Shown: positions 1 to 9,451 of the stretch, piece by piece
How the letters are laid out: each line of letters opens with the position of its first letter
Numbering within the stretch: the first letter of the stretch is position 1
Assembly: GCA_949775045.1 (NCBI GenBank)
Contig: OX459110.1
Span: forward strand, 4,534,229 to 4,598,228
Length of the DNA stretch: 64,000 nt
Direction: 5' to 3'
Source: Metridium senile
Taxonomy: Eukaryota; Cnidaria; Anthozoa; Actiniaria; Metridiidae
Translations under genes and position numbers: made by a program
The notes under the pieces: model-generated
Database searches by the model: none
What the model was told of the DNA's origin: nothing
Seen by the model: the letters and a program-made list of their open reading frames with translations, nothing else

Positions 1-1485
1 AAGCATGAAGAGGCGCAGAAATGTTTTGAGCGAGCATTAGCTATTAAAGAAATGGCGTTTGATGAAAATCATCCAACAATTGCTTCTACATTGAGTAATA
101 TAGGAAATAACCTCCGTGAACTGGGGAAGCATGAAGAAGCGAACAAATATTTTGAGCGAGCATTAGCTATTCAAGAAATGGCGTTTGATGAAAATCATCC
201 AACAATTGCTTCTACATTCAATTATCTAGGAAGTAACCTTTGTAATCTGGGCAAACATGAAGAGGCGCAGAAATGTTTTGAGCGAGCATTAGCTATTCAA
301 GAAATGGCGTTTGATGAAAATCATCCAACAATTGCTTCTACATTAAGTAATCTAGGATGTAACCTCCGTGAACTGGGGAAGCATGAAGAGGCGCAGAAAT
401 GTTTTGAGCGAGCATTAGCTATTAAAGAAATGGCGTTTGATGAAAATCATTCAACAATTGCTTCTACATTGAGTAATCTAGGAAGTAACCTTTGTAATCT
501 GGGCAAACATGAAGAGGCGCAGAAATGTTTTGAGCGAGCATTAGCTATTCAAGAAATGGCGTTTGATCAAAATCATCCAACAATTGCTTCTACATTAAGT
601 AATCTAGGATGTAACCTCCGTGAACTGGGGAAGCATGAAGAGGCGCAGAAATGTTTTGAGCGAGCATTAGCTATTAAAGAAATGGCGTTTGATGAAAATC
701 ATCCAACAATTGCTTCTACATTGAGTAATATAGGAAATAACCTCCGTGAACTGGGGAAGCATGAAGAAGCGAACAAATATTTTGAGCGAGCATTAGCTAT
801 TAAAGAAATGGCGTTTGATCAAAATCATCCAACAATTGCTTCTACATTAAGTAATCTAGGATGTAACCTCCGTGAACTGGGGAAGCATGAAGAGGCGCAG
901 AAATGTTTTGAGCGAGCATTAGCTATTCAAGAAATGGCGTTTGATGAAAATCATCCAACAATTGCTTCTACATTGAGTAATATGGGAAATAACCTCAGTG
1001 AACTGGGGAAGCATGAAGAAGCGAACAAATGTTTTGAGCGAGCATTAGCTATTCAAGAAATGGCGTTCGTTGAAAATCATCCATCATTGGCTGCTGTACT
1101 GAGTAATCTAGGGAATAACCTTCGTAATCTGGGCAAACATGAAGAGGCGCAGAAATGTTTTGAGCGAGCATTAGCTATTCAAGAAATGGCGTTTGATCAA
1201 AATCATCCAACAATTGCTTCTACATTAAGTAATCTAGGATGTAACCTCCGTGAACTGGGTAAGCATGAAGAGGCGCAGAAATGTTTTGAGCGAGCATTAG
1301 CTATTCAAGAAATGGCGTTCGATGAAAATCATCCAACATTGGCTACGACATTGAGTAATCTAGGAAATAACCTTCGTGACCTGGGTAAGCATGAAGAAGC
1401 GAAGAAATGTTTTGAGCGAGCATTGGCTTTCAATCTAGGAAAGAGCCACCCTAACCCGTTGAGCGTCGGTATTGGATTCAAATAA
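1..1485 (+). CDS. Tetratricopeptide-repeat (TPR) protein, 3' part
   Basis: The frame is open from base 1, so the true start lies to the left. The first internal ATG is at 52, but it simply opens a repeat unit. Eleven 42-residue units follow, each reading like MAFDENHPTIASTLSNLG, then N-L-R-E-L-G-K-H-E-E-A, then a segment ending FERALAI. This is the kinesin-light-chain or nephrocystin-like TPR pattern, in which paired helices bind protein partners. The last unit ends in a short non-repeat tail before TAA at 1483-1485. Units are nearly identical at DNA level (126-bp period), which implies recent tandem duplication or gene conversion. No intron is visible in 1.48 kb. No catalytic domain is seen, so the protein's function cannot be told from this part. 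The TPR call is secure; the partner and the gene's full extent are unknown. Confidence 0.85.
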   Translation, partial: KHEEAQKCFERALAIKEMAFDENHPTIASTLSNIGNNLRELGKHEEANKYFERALAIQEMAFDENHPTIASTFNYLGSNLCNLGKHEEAQKCFERALAIQEMAFDENHPTIASTLSNLGCNLRELGKHEEAQKCFERALAIKEMAFDENHSTIASTLSNLGSNLCNLGKHEEAQKCFERALAIQEMAFDQNHPTIASTLSNLGCNLRELGKHEEAQKCFERALAIKEMAFDENHPTIASTLSNIGNNLRELGKHEEANKYFERALAIKEMAFDQNHPTIASTLSNLGCNLRELGKHEEAQKCFERALAIQEMAFDENHPTIASTLSNMGNNLSELGKHEEANKCFERALAIQEMAFVENHPSLAAVLSNLGNNLRNLGKHEEAQKCFERALAIQEMAFDQNHPTIASTLSNLGCNLRELGKHEEAQKCFERALAIQEMAFDENHPTLATTLSNLGNNLRDLGKHEEAKKCFERALAFNLGKSHPNPLSVGIGFK

Positions 1486-1486
1486 A
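1481..1486 (+). promoter_or_regulatory. AATAAA overlapping the TPR stop codon
   Basis: AATAAA spans the TAA stop of the TPR frame, and similar A/T-rich hexamers follow up to 1496. It could act as the polyadenylation signal of a gene whose normal 3' end was cut by the retroelement starting just downstream. It could equally be chance in AT-rich DNA. Confidence 0.3.
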
Positions 1487-1503
1487 TAAAATAAACCATA
1501 TAA

Positions 1504-2274
1504 AAACGTTCACTAGGGTTCCTATATGGTGATCCTATACGCCAGATCGTAGACATCTTGGACAAAGAGCTTACTGAGACCTACGAAATTGAACTCCCTC
1601 CCCCCTTCCCGTATGCAGAAAATGAGACTGCCGACTCCCGTACTGTTGCCTTCAGAATCCAAACCAGACAATCTCACTACCTGGATGCTTTCCTTCGTCA
1701 CCTTACCACCCGCATCACGATTGACAACGGAGTTGCTGGTAACATGATACGTCAGTCTACTGCCAGCCGTCTCGGAGCAAAGGTCACGCCTAGCTCCCAG
1801 TCTGTCCATCAAGCCGATGGAGCATGTATCCTCAAACTCGTCGGAGAAACCCGAATCACATTCACTAGGGACAATCACCTATTCCACTTCGAAGGTCTAG
1901 TCATCCAAGATCTAGATGTAGAAATACTTGCAGGGACATCGTTCATGGAACTAAATGACATTGCTGTCCGACCTGCGAAGAGAGTAGTAATTGTAAGCGA
2001 CGGTTCCAGCTACCCTGATCGTTCACCCTGTAACAACCATCCCAACCCCACCGCCCGGTATGCATTCCTGCTGAGAGCTCCCCTTTCCGCCCAAACCAGC
2101 TGGTCTTGGGAATACCTCAAAGTCGAACTACCCGAAGACGCCCCATCAGACTGCGAGTATGCTTTTGAGCCTCGCAACGATACCCCAAGCGCAAAGCAAC
2201 AGCTTTGGCCTCAACCCTGCATAGTCTCGAAGAACCCGAAGTCAAGCCCGAGAGTGTTAAAGGCAAGCCACTGA
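1504..2274 (+). pseudogene. Old LTR retroelement: retropepsin-like protease segment
   Basis: The frame is open from 1504 (a stop lies at 1501-1503) to 2274, with no convincing ATG at its head. Around 1723-1731 it reads T-I-D-N-G, in the position of the aspartic protease D-T/S-G loop. Further on, I-L-A-G-T-S-F-M matches the second conserved hydrophobic-glycine motif of retropepsins. The domain would process Gag-Pol of a Ty3/Gypsy-like element. The element has no gag and no 5' LTR here, so it is 5'-truncated only about 20 bp beyond the TPR stop codon. The frame runs out at 2274, while the RT frame is already open from 2205, which indicates a frameshift in 2205-2270. D-N-G in place of D-T-G may be a family trait or decay. 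Confidence 0.7.
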
Positions 2275-3104
2275 TGCGGACCAACCCTGGGGTAATGTAC
2301 TCTTCAGCGGCCCAGATTGATCCCGACAACCAACTACCACAAAGCATCCAAGCTGAGTTTAAGTCACTAATGGAAGAGTTCGACACAGTGATTGACCCTA
2401 ACTTCAAATGATACAACGGTGCTGCAGGCCCATTCCAAGCCAAAGTCAACATGGGCCCAGTTGAGCCCCCGCAACGCAAGGGTCGCCTCCCTCAGTATGA
2501 CCGAGGTAAACTTGTTCTGCTTCAAGAAAAAATTGACGAACTGGAAGAGCTCGGCGTCTTCGAAACACCAGAGAAGGCGAACACCACGGTCGAATACCTC
2601 AATCCTTCTTTCCTCGTCAAAAAGAGCAACGGTGACCATCGACTTGTCACAGCCTTCGCTGACGTTGGTCGTTACAGTAAACCACAACCATCCCTTCTTC
2701 CCGACGTTGACACCACCTTGCGACACATTGCCCAGTGGAAGCACCTAATCAAGACAGACCTGACAAGCGCCTTCTATCAGATACCCCTGGCGAAAGAGTC
2801 CTTGAAGTACTGTGGCGTTGCCACCCCATTTAAGGGCGTACGAGTCTACAGACACTCTGCTATGGGAATGCCCGGCTCGGAGACTGCCCTAGAAGAGCTT
2901 ATGTGCCGCGTACCTGGTCCACTCCTCCAGGAAGGTTCCACAGTGAAGATAGCTGACGACCTTTATTGCGGCGGAAATACCCCTCGGGAGTTACTTGAAA
3001 ACTGGAAAAAGCTCCTCCAGGCACTGCACAGATGTGATCTCCGCCTCTCAGCTTCAAAGACAGTTATCAACCCTAAAGAAACAACTATACTTGGTTGGAT
3101 CTAG
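2205..3104 (+). pseudogene. Old LTR retroelement: reverse transcriptase segment
   Basis: One frame carries an RT domain broken by a TGA at 2409-2411. The same frame continues at once with a Gly/Pro-rich RT lead-in. Recognisable RT motifs are [13 protein letters not shown] near 2610, [13 protein letters not shown] near 2750, and I-A-D-D-L-Y-C-G-G with the catalytic A-D-D at 2952-2960 where most Gypsy elements have Y-x-D-D. A TAG at 3102-3104 ends the frame, but homologous sequence resumes in the next frame after I-L-G-W, so a small indel separates RT from its RNase H. The copy is inactive. It belongs with the protease upstream and the integrase downstream. Confidence 0.8.
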
Positions 3105-3453
3105 CTGGTCTGCTGGCACCCTAAAAGCTAGCCCACATCGAGTTAACACTCTTGCCTCCTGCCCCCAACCTAACACAGTTGGTCAGATGAGGTCCTTCGT
3201 CAGTGCCTATAAAGTACTCTCCCGTGTCATCCTTCAGTGCTCCAAGCACCTGGCACCACTTGACAGCATCACCGCTGGCCGTCAGTTGCAGGAAACCATT
3301 CCCTGGACGGACGATCTCCGGGACGCCTTCAGAAAGGCCCAACACACAATACAGTCTCCCCACTGTATAACTCTACCCCGCCCTGACGACCAACTCTGGG
3401 TTGTTACAGATGGAGCTGTAAGAAACCCTGGCATTGGCGCAATCCTCCAATGA
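3103..3453 (+). pseudogene. Old LTR retroelement: RT connection / RNase H start
   Basis: In the +1 frame relative to the RT, the sequence continues W-S-A-G-T-L-K-A-S-P-H-R-V and then a stretch including M-R-S-F-V-S-A-Y-K-V-L. This is the thumb/connection region typical of Gypsy-like pol. It ends in a start of RNase H (V-V-T-D-G-A-V) and stops with TGA at 3451-3453. RNase H is incomplete: after the stop the sequence moves straight to linker and integrase-type sequence, so an internal deletion is likely. Non-functional. Confidence 0.7.
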
Positions 3454-4806
3454 TCCTTGGATCAGCAATCCTCCCCTCAGACTTCGCAAGTCGCAACGCT
3501 CCTACGTGTAACAACGAAACCTGCCAAATCTGTTCCTTCGTCAGCGACTCCAGAGAATCAGGTGTCCGTTTGACGTCCATCCAGGATGTCATCGATGGTA
3601 AAGTCCGCTTACCCTTCACAAGTCGTCCTGCGTGGTTGTTCATTCAGACCGAGTGACCTGATATGCGTCGTACCCATGCCCATCTTACTCAAGCAACGCG
3701 ACCCTCCAAAAAACTAAATAACATCAAGGATGTCAAACGATACCTTAATGTCGCAACAATCGCTTCTGACGGTTTACTGGTTGTTAAACGCAACGAACCT
3801 TTAGGCCCAACACGCGACTGCATCATTGTCCCTCGTCAGGCTATCGACGGACTGCTTACTGCACTTCACATTCAGCTTCACCACCCTACATGCCATCAAC
3901 TGAAAATGGTCGCAAAACGCTACCTATTTGCTCTTGACATGGATAAGACATGTTGAACGCGTAACCACTGTATGACACACATGTGCTTTCTTACAACAAT
4001 CCCCACAAGCACGTGTCGAGCAGTCAAGCTCACCCCAACCTGATGTCGTGGGTCAGACATTTGCAGCAGATGTCATCAAACATCTGCAACATCCTACACA
4101 GTCACCAGCTTCCTAAAGGATGACCGACACACCTCTCTACGCGACGCCATTATTGAACTTTGTATTCAGCTAAGCCCACTAGATGGTCCTCCGGCCATAA
4201 TACGAACTGACCCCGCACCTGGGTTTAAAGCACTCGTAGACGACAAAATCCTCAAGCAATACAGGGTCACCATTGAGTTGGGACATTCCAAGAACCCAAA
4301 CAAAAACCCAGTCGCAGAGAAAGCCATGCAAGAGTTAGAACACGAACTTCTCAGGCAAGACCCCCTTGGTGGACAAGCAACAGACCTGACCCTCTTTGTG
4401 GCAACGGCTTCACTAGACTCTTGAATCCGTTCACGTGGTCTGTCTGCACGCGAAATGTGGACCCAGCGAGACCAATTCTCCAACCAGCAGATACCCCTTA
4501 ACGATGATTGTCTACTGACCATGCAGCACCAGCAACGCCTAAAGAACCACCCCTTAAGCGAGGTCTCCAAAGCCCCAACAAGTCTACTGCGTTCAATTCC
4601 TCCCATTACTGTTGGCGACTTAGTTTACCTACATACTGACAGAAACAAGTCGCGAGCCACAGATCGCTATCTGGTCGTGTCTATCGAAAGCCCTTTCTGC
4701 AACATCAAAAAGTTTGTTGGCAACCAACTACGCAATTCATCTTACCGCGGTAAGTTGTCAGGCTGTTTCAAAGTCCCTGCCGATACCACAGTCAACCAGA
4801 TCCTAC
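3454..4806 (+). pseudogene. Old LTR retroelement: integrase, interrupted
   Basis: Fragments in shifting frames form one integrase. 3663-3956 ends in a zinc-binding-like segment with spaced His residues (L-H-I-Q-L-H-H-P) and a Cys before TGA at 3954-3956; a further Cys follows the stop. A catalytic-core start (F-A-A-D-V) lies near 4060 in another frame. From 4083 the core continues to 4421 with I-I-R-T-D as the second Asp and an N-P-V-A-E-K-A segment as the likely Glu. A TGA follows at 4422-4424 and the C-terminal part runs to 4806. There the second LTR element is inserted, and the same reading frame resumes at 16221. The protein is multiply broken. Confidence 0.72.
4802..4806 (+). repeat. Target-site duplication CCTAC, left copy
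   Basis: CCTAC directly precedes the 5' LTR and is repeated directly after the 3' LTR (16221-16225). Removing the insert and one copy restores the host integrase frame (…Q-I-L-P-R-R…), which confirms these as the insertion borders. Confidence 0.9.
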
Positions 4807-5436
4807 TGTAACGATAGAAATACCCCAGAGAGTTCAATGTAAACAACAGTAATAATGTAGGTTATATAACCTCGTTAAATATTATATATAAGACCCGAGA
4901 GAATACTAAGCAAAGTATGAACATACGTTGCATAACCTAGTAAAGACACAATAGATATTCAAATGCAAGTTAAGTAATAAATGTAACGCTATTCAGCATA
5001 CAGAAAAAAAAACAGTTGGAGTATACACGGTGAACAGTTGGAGTCAACGGTTGAGTTCAACAGAAAAGGAGTTGTGTTCTGGAGTGCGAAAGATCCTAGT
5101 GCCTCTTCAACGTACTGAATCAAGTCCGTGGGTTGAAACTAGTGGATCGAAGACAAGCGAAAGAGACAAGATAAAGACAAAGCTAAGCCAGGTGAAACTG
5201 ATATGAACTCCCGTAACTGTTTTAACAGTTAAAAAAAGTACGTAGTGGAAATAGTATAAGAACTGTGTAACTGAACTCTAATTCGAACGTTATTAATAGT
5301 GTACAAGTCCTTTGATTTAGTTGTTTAGTAAAAGTATTCTCGTATAAATTGTTGTCGTTTTCTTGTAATTGTGTACCGGGAGAAAGATGAATACTTTAGG
5401 TGGGAATACTGGGGAGGTTTATAGGACCGCGTCACA
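4807..5436 (+). repeat. 5' LTR of the Gmr1-like element
   Basis: Starts TGTAACGATAG and ends GCGTCACA; the 3' copy starts TGTGACGATAG, so the ends form the inverted repeat TGTGACG/CGTCACA with one change here. It matches 15598-16220 over its whole length. It contains a short palindrome, GGTTATATAACC, near 4861. Confidence 0.92.
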
Positions 5437-5441
5437 TATTT

Positions 5442-5459
5442 TGGTGTCAGAAGTGGGAT
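5442..5459 (+). promoter_or_regulatory. Primer-binding site, tRNA-Leu type
   Basis: TGGTGTCAGAAGTGGGAT lies five bases after the 5' LTR. It is the complement of the 3' end of animal tRNA-Leu(CAG), which ends ATCCCACTTCTGACA plus CCA. This would prime minus-strand cDNA and fixes the LTR at 4807-5436 as the 5' LTR of a plus-strand element. Confidence 0.85.
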
Positions 5460-5575
5460 ATTATAGTTAGTATTTTTTTAGTATTCATCAGATTCCGGTC
5501 GACAGAATTGCAAGTGATGCGCAACACGTTTCATATATATAACTTATAATTGATATTAATTTCGTTTTCATATTT

Positions 5576-5863
5576 TTGTTTAACATGGATGTTCTTTATG
5601 AACAATTAGATTTAGAACAATTAAGAATAGAGTCTACCAATCGTGAAATAGCATATAGCTCTAAGGACGGGAAGAGAAATTTAATAAGTAAATTTAAGGT
5701 TTATGATAAGGCTACGGCCCAGGATGAATCAATTCATGTAGATTTCAATTTAGAACACGACGTTAATGATCCATCTAGTATTAATTATCAATCACAATGT
5801 ATATTTTTTGTAGAAACCTACATGTACTTTACAAATAAGGTATATTATTTTGTCATTCTATAA
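5576..5863 (+). pseudogene. Short gag-like start of the Gmr1-like element
   Basis: An ATG-led frame lies about 115 bp after the primer site, where gag should start. It begins M-F-N-M-D-V-L-Y-E-Q-L-D-L-E-Q-L and is acidic and polar up to about residue 70. The last 25 or so residues come from the foreign repeat that starts near 5783, so the real gag is cut there. No Gag domain or zinc knuckle survives, and the gag assignment rests on position only. Confidence 0.4.
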
Positions 5864-5876
5864 AGAAATCTAAAGG
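5783..5876 (+). repeat. Flank repeat, left copy (inverted at 12201-12297)
   Basis: The segment containing TGTATATTTTTTGTAGAAAC and a TATAAAGAAATCT end recurs inverted at 12201-12297. In both places a MITE beginning CTGGTTTTCAC follows in the same relative position. Flank plus MITE were therefore copied together as part of a larger repeat. Confidence 0.75.
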
Positions 5877-6215
5877 CTGGTTTTCACTAGAACAGGTTCC
5901 CATTTAAATCTGTACTTTCCCATTTACATCTGTACTTATGCAAATTGTGCTGATGTGTGCTAAACACACAGATCAACCAATCAGAGTATTTTATTTCTGA
6001 GGTGAACTACTCTAATTGGTTGATCTGTGTGCTTAGCACACATCAACACAATTTGCATAAGTACACATTAAAATGGGAAAGTACAGATTTAAATGGGAAC
6101 CTGTTCTAGGTATAAGCACAAGCATTAGCACAAGCAAAGCTAGCGAGGACAGTGCCAGCAGAACCTTGTGTTTGTGCTTGTTTCTCCTATTTACACTTGT
6201 TGTAAGCAGACTTCG
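5877..6215 (+). mobile_element. MITE (CTGGTTTTCACTAG family), interrupted and partial
   Basis: Begins CTGGTTTTCACTAG, is interrupted by a foldback element (5887-6109), and resumes with GTATAAGCACAAGC and AGCAAAGCTAGCGAGGACAG. These match the terminal repeat of the complete copy at 11953-12200. The right end is lost; the sequence changes to another repeat near 6215. Confidence 0.7.
5887..6109. mobile_element. Foldback MITE nested at a CTAG site
   Basis: About 100-bp arms are near-perfect reverse complements, CTAGAACAGGTTCCCATTTA and the matching right end, around a spacer of about 20 bp. Comparison with the uninterrupted MITE copy shows it inserted at CACTAG. CTAG is present at both ends, either as a 4-bp duplication or as palindromic ends. 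No coding sequence. Confidence 0.82.
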
Positions 6216-6219
6216 TCTC

Positions 6220-6300
6220 GTGGATCCACAACAATTTAGACAATTCAATGAAGCCAACCGTGGTAAATAAGAGGATATACCACGCAAAACTATTGTAACT
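6220..6300 (+). repeat. GTGGATCCACAACAATTTAG repeat, copy 1
   Basis: About 80 bp containing GGATCCACAACAATTTAGAC and CCGTGGTAAATAAGAGG. A related direct copy lies at 12308-12400, at the other side of the foreign block. Confidence 0.65.
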
Positions 6301-6587
6301 TTGTTAAATGTACTCTGTAATTACCATGCAACTAAGTGAACATATACTCTATAATAAGTCAGGGATTTGGTTGATCTATACATCCATTTCTCTTCTACAT
6401 GTTCACTTTGTGTAAGCTTGTCTTATTGTCTGTGAGTTGGATGCAGGGTATCCATTCTAATGAGATAAAAACATATACAACAAATTTAGTGAATTATCAA
6501 TGTCAACCTTAGTACATGTACTTTCATTGTTAGAAAGAATGAATCAAACACAAATTCAATTACTGTCTACAGAATAAACCTAAGGGC

Positions 6588-6767
6588 TGTCTTCACCAAA
6601 GGCAATAGGTGATATTTAAGTCATTGTGACATTGAAATCACTACAAAGCATTGACATGCGCAATCCTCAGTAAGTGTTTTCCTAAGCTTTTTCAATTGAC
6701 ATCAAGAGAAAATAAATAAACCATTTGCAAATTTTGATAGAATGACCTATTGCCTTTGGTGAAGACA
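6588..6767. mobile_element. Short MITE with TGTCTTCACCAAAGGC ends
   Basis: Terminal inverted repeats of about 23 bp (TGTCTTCACCAAAGGCAATA and its complement at 6748-6767) bound 180 bp of AT-rich non-coding DNA. No target-site duplication could be fixed by eye. Confidence 0.7.
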
Positions 6768-6904
6768 ACATTTTTGAAATGGGCATGTGTACACCTACAG
6801 GTTCTTTTAGCATTAAACAATCTAAGTAATAATTTGTATGTAAGTATGTTTGGTCAAGAGTATGTTTGGTCAAGAGTAAATAAGGTCAATTTTTCTGAAG
6901 AAAA

Positions 6905-7048
6905 AATTTGGGTCTCAGCTGGGTCTGAACCCGGGACCTCTCACTGTCTGTGCGAGTGCTCTAAACGATTAAGCCCGTCTTAACGGTTAGAGCACTAGCC
7001 CAGACAGTGAGAGGTCCCAGGTTCAGACCCAACTGAGACCCAAAAAAT
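6905..7048. repeat. Head-to-head pair of tRNA-like modules
   Basis: Two modules of about 70 bp face each other in opposite orientation. Each has an A-box-like GTTTAGAGCAC or GGTTAGAGCAC and a B-box-like GGGTTCAGACCC, with a CAGACAGTGAGAGGTCCC middle. They read as decayed tRNA-derived (SINE-like) sequence or a palindrome built from it. Arms do not pair into a clean acceptor stem, so they are not called tRNA genes. A related piece is at 23900-23970. Confidence 0.6.
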
Positions 7049-7049
7049 G

Positions 7050-7253
7050 TTGGCTTATTGACACTCGATGAAATATACTTGATAAAAACATCTACAAAAA
7101 TCTAAGTAATGTTTACAACATAACAGACCATGTTACAGTATATGGGCTTTGGCCTTTGTACAACTTTGACACAGTAAGTTTCAAATTACTATTTTTAAAT
7201 AGTAATTGTAGATGTTTTTGTCAAGTATATTTCATTGAGTGTGAATAAGCCAA
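7050..7253. mobile_element. MITE with TTGGCTTATT ends
   Basis: Inverted ends TTGGCTTATTGACACTCGAT and the matching right end at 7234-7253, with arms of about 50 bp including AAAACATCTACAA. Lies directly beside the tRNA-like pair. A related degraded piece (GGCTTATTTAAACTCAATAA, CAAAAACATCTACG) occurs at 24058-24135, also next to a tRNA-like piece, so the two parts may be one repeat family. Confidence 0.75.
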
Positions 7254-7369
7254 TATTTTTTAAAAACTAAGAGACCTTTACTGAAGTTCTACTAGGGCAT
7301 CCATTGCAGTTGTCATAATATCATCATATTGTCTTATCATGATGAATTTCATGCATACCACAGCATGAA

Positions 7370-7670
7370 ATCGAGTTTTTACGTATCCGTAAAGGTCGCG
7401 TAAATGATGCGTAATGATATGTTTTACGTACATTTACGTAACTTTTACGATTTCGTAAAATTCCTATTTACGCGTCATTTACGCACGCGTTAAAGAACGT
7501 AGTGGCACACTTTACGCAATATTTCCGTACACGTAAATATCTCGTAAATGCCGTTTTTACGGAAAGCGGAGTCTTTACGTATCATTTCCGCGCCATTAAA
7601 TTATACGCTTATGTTTCGTAAAAGTACCATAAATGTTGCGTAAATATCCTGTTTACGTAAAGCGCAACCA
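7370..7670. repeat. Left subterminal TTTACG motif cluster
   Basis: More than 15 copies of TTTACG, CGTAAA or TACGTA variants in 300 bp. Expected role in CACTA-type elements is transposase binding. Confidence 0.65.
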
Positions 7671-8999
7671 AATATCACAGCTCCATAATTCGTGAATATG
7701 CTTTTATTTAAACTACTTAATGTAATAAATGCATCAAACACACAATGTTTTAATTTTGCAAACGGCTTTTATTGAAATACAAAAGCGAAGAATGTTACAT
7801 TGCATATAAGCTCATATATTATTGAATAACTCTACTATTGAATAAAAGCAGTTATAATTATTTTACAAGAAAAATGTAATAATCTTTAATTAGGACAAAA
7901 TATTATCATTATCAATTTAACCATAGTTAATGCTTGCTATTATTTAACATTATCAATGATAAAATTAGAAAGATAAAGCAATGACATTGTGATACAGATA
8001 TAGTTAGATTGAAGAAGGCAACACTTAACGTTGAGAAACTAAAACCGAGAAACAAAACTGACCATATAAACGAGCGACTTACTAGATCTTTTCCAAATTT
8101 GCTTTAAATAGAAAATGTCAATATGATCTCAGCGACTGATCCGTATTTAGTAGTAGCTATAGTTCAAAAATTCGAAGCAAGAAACAATTAAACAAGACAT
8201 GGTGTGGCGTTAAGCGTGACTATAACGTTAACGATCAATATCAAACATATTTTCAACTGAATGAAGTCTACACACGCATTAAACATTACAATAAAGTAAT
8301 ATAAACCTTTCATTAAATCGGCGTTCTTGTTCGGTATGTGATCGAGCCATCCACTAGTTGAATAACGGTGATTTTAGTGAACTTTGCCTTTGTAAGACGC
8401 AGCTGGATCTTGTTTTTGTCGTCAGCGTTTAGTCTGTCCATATCGTTCCATTAAAGCAGTTAACATCATAGCTTTAGCTTTTTTCCTTATGCTCTTACAC
8501 GGCTTAAACATATACTGTTTACGCCTAAAAGTATTTAGAAGAACTAATGGTTCCTTTTGAATGAAGAAAGCTAACTTTCTCGAGCAGTCTAATATCTGTT
8601 GTAGCGCTAACTGCTAACCGACGCTGAATAATTCGTTGGAGCGTGACAGTGATTATTCAAATTTGCCGCTGATAGCAATACTCGTACTTGATTGGTCATT
8701 GGAACTTCAACTAATCAAAAATATATCATCGCGTGAAAAATCTAATCTTTGTATATTATGCTGTTGATATTTTATTTTGTCCATGTGTAGGTTAATTTAA
8801 AAACGGATTTCTCAATTCCAGTTGAGCAATTTTTCCCATCCCGAAAGCCATGAAAAAAATCGAAATAATTACTCCCAGCAAAGTTTGGATGATTCATTGT
8901 TGTTAAAATAACTTATTGCGATTTTTTTGTGCTATATTTAATCTGATGACACATTTTCCGGCATATATTTATGAAGCAATGCAGCATTTTGTGTTTGTT

Positions 9000-9440
9000 C
9001 GTAAACGTACGAAAACGTCTGTAAATTACCGTAAAAGTCCACCTAACACAAACTCGATTTTCAACCGGTAAACGGTCACATATACGGACATTGACAGATC
9101 ACGTATAGGAACGTAAAGATCACATTTACCGACGTTTACGGATCTTTACGTGTGTAAACGTAAAGTTCTCATTAACGAACATTTACGGATCACGTTTATT
9201 AACGTAAAGGAGACATTTACGGACGTTTACGGATCTTTACGTATGTAAACGTAAAGGGCACATTTACGGACATTTACGGACTTCGTATATTTTCGTATAG
9301 GTAACATTAACGGACATTTACGGATCTTTACGTACATTAACGCAACGGAATTTAACGCATTCCGTAAAGGTAACGTAAATATTCGACCAATCTTTACGAA
9401 CATTTACGGAACGAATAAATGTACGTAAAGACTCTATTTC
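9000..9440. repeat. Right subterminal TTTACGG motif cluster
   Basis: Dense array of CATTTACGGA and GTAAACGTAAAG-type motifs, with a loose period of about 25-60 bp (for example GGACGTTTACGGATCTTTAC near 9215). More regular than the left cluster, suggesting local tandem amplification. Confidence 0.65.
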
Positions 9441-9451
9441 ATGCTGTGTAC

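Larger units (their letters stand above)
7356..9451. mobile_element. Non-autonomous CACTA/EnSpm-like DNA transposon
   Basis: Element ends are at 7359 and 9448 (2,090 bp). The left end reads CACAGCATGAAATCGAG and the right end is its near-complement (terminal repeat about 27 bp, few mismatches). It is flanked by TAC at 7356-7358 and 9449-9451, a 3-bp target-site duplication as in CACTA transposons, whose ends begin CAC. The outer 300 bp on the left and 450 bp on the right are packed with TTTACG/CGTAAA motifs in both orientations, a hallmark of CACTA subterminal regions. The core (about 7680-8990) has no long frame and no transposase, so mobility would depend on a transposase elsewhere. The superfamily is inferred from ends and duplication length, not from protein. 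Confidence 0.7.

Noticed and set aside
6905..7048. Two functional tRNA genes
   Set aside because: Promoter-box-like words are present, but acceptor and anticodon stems do not fold convincingly.
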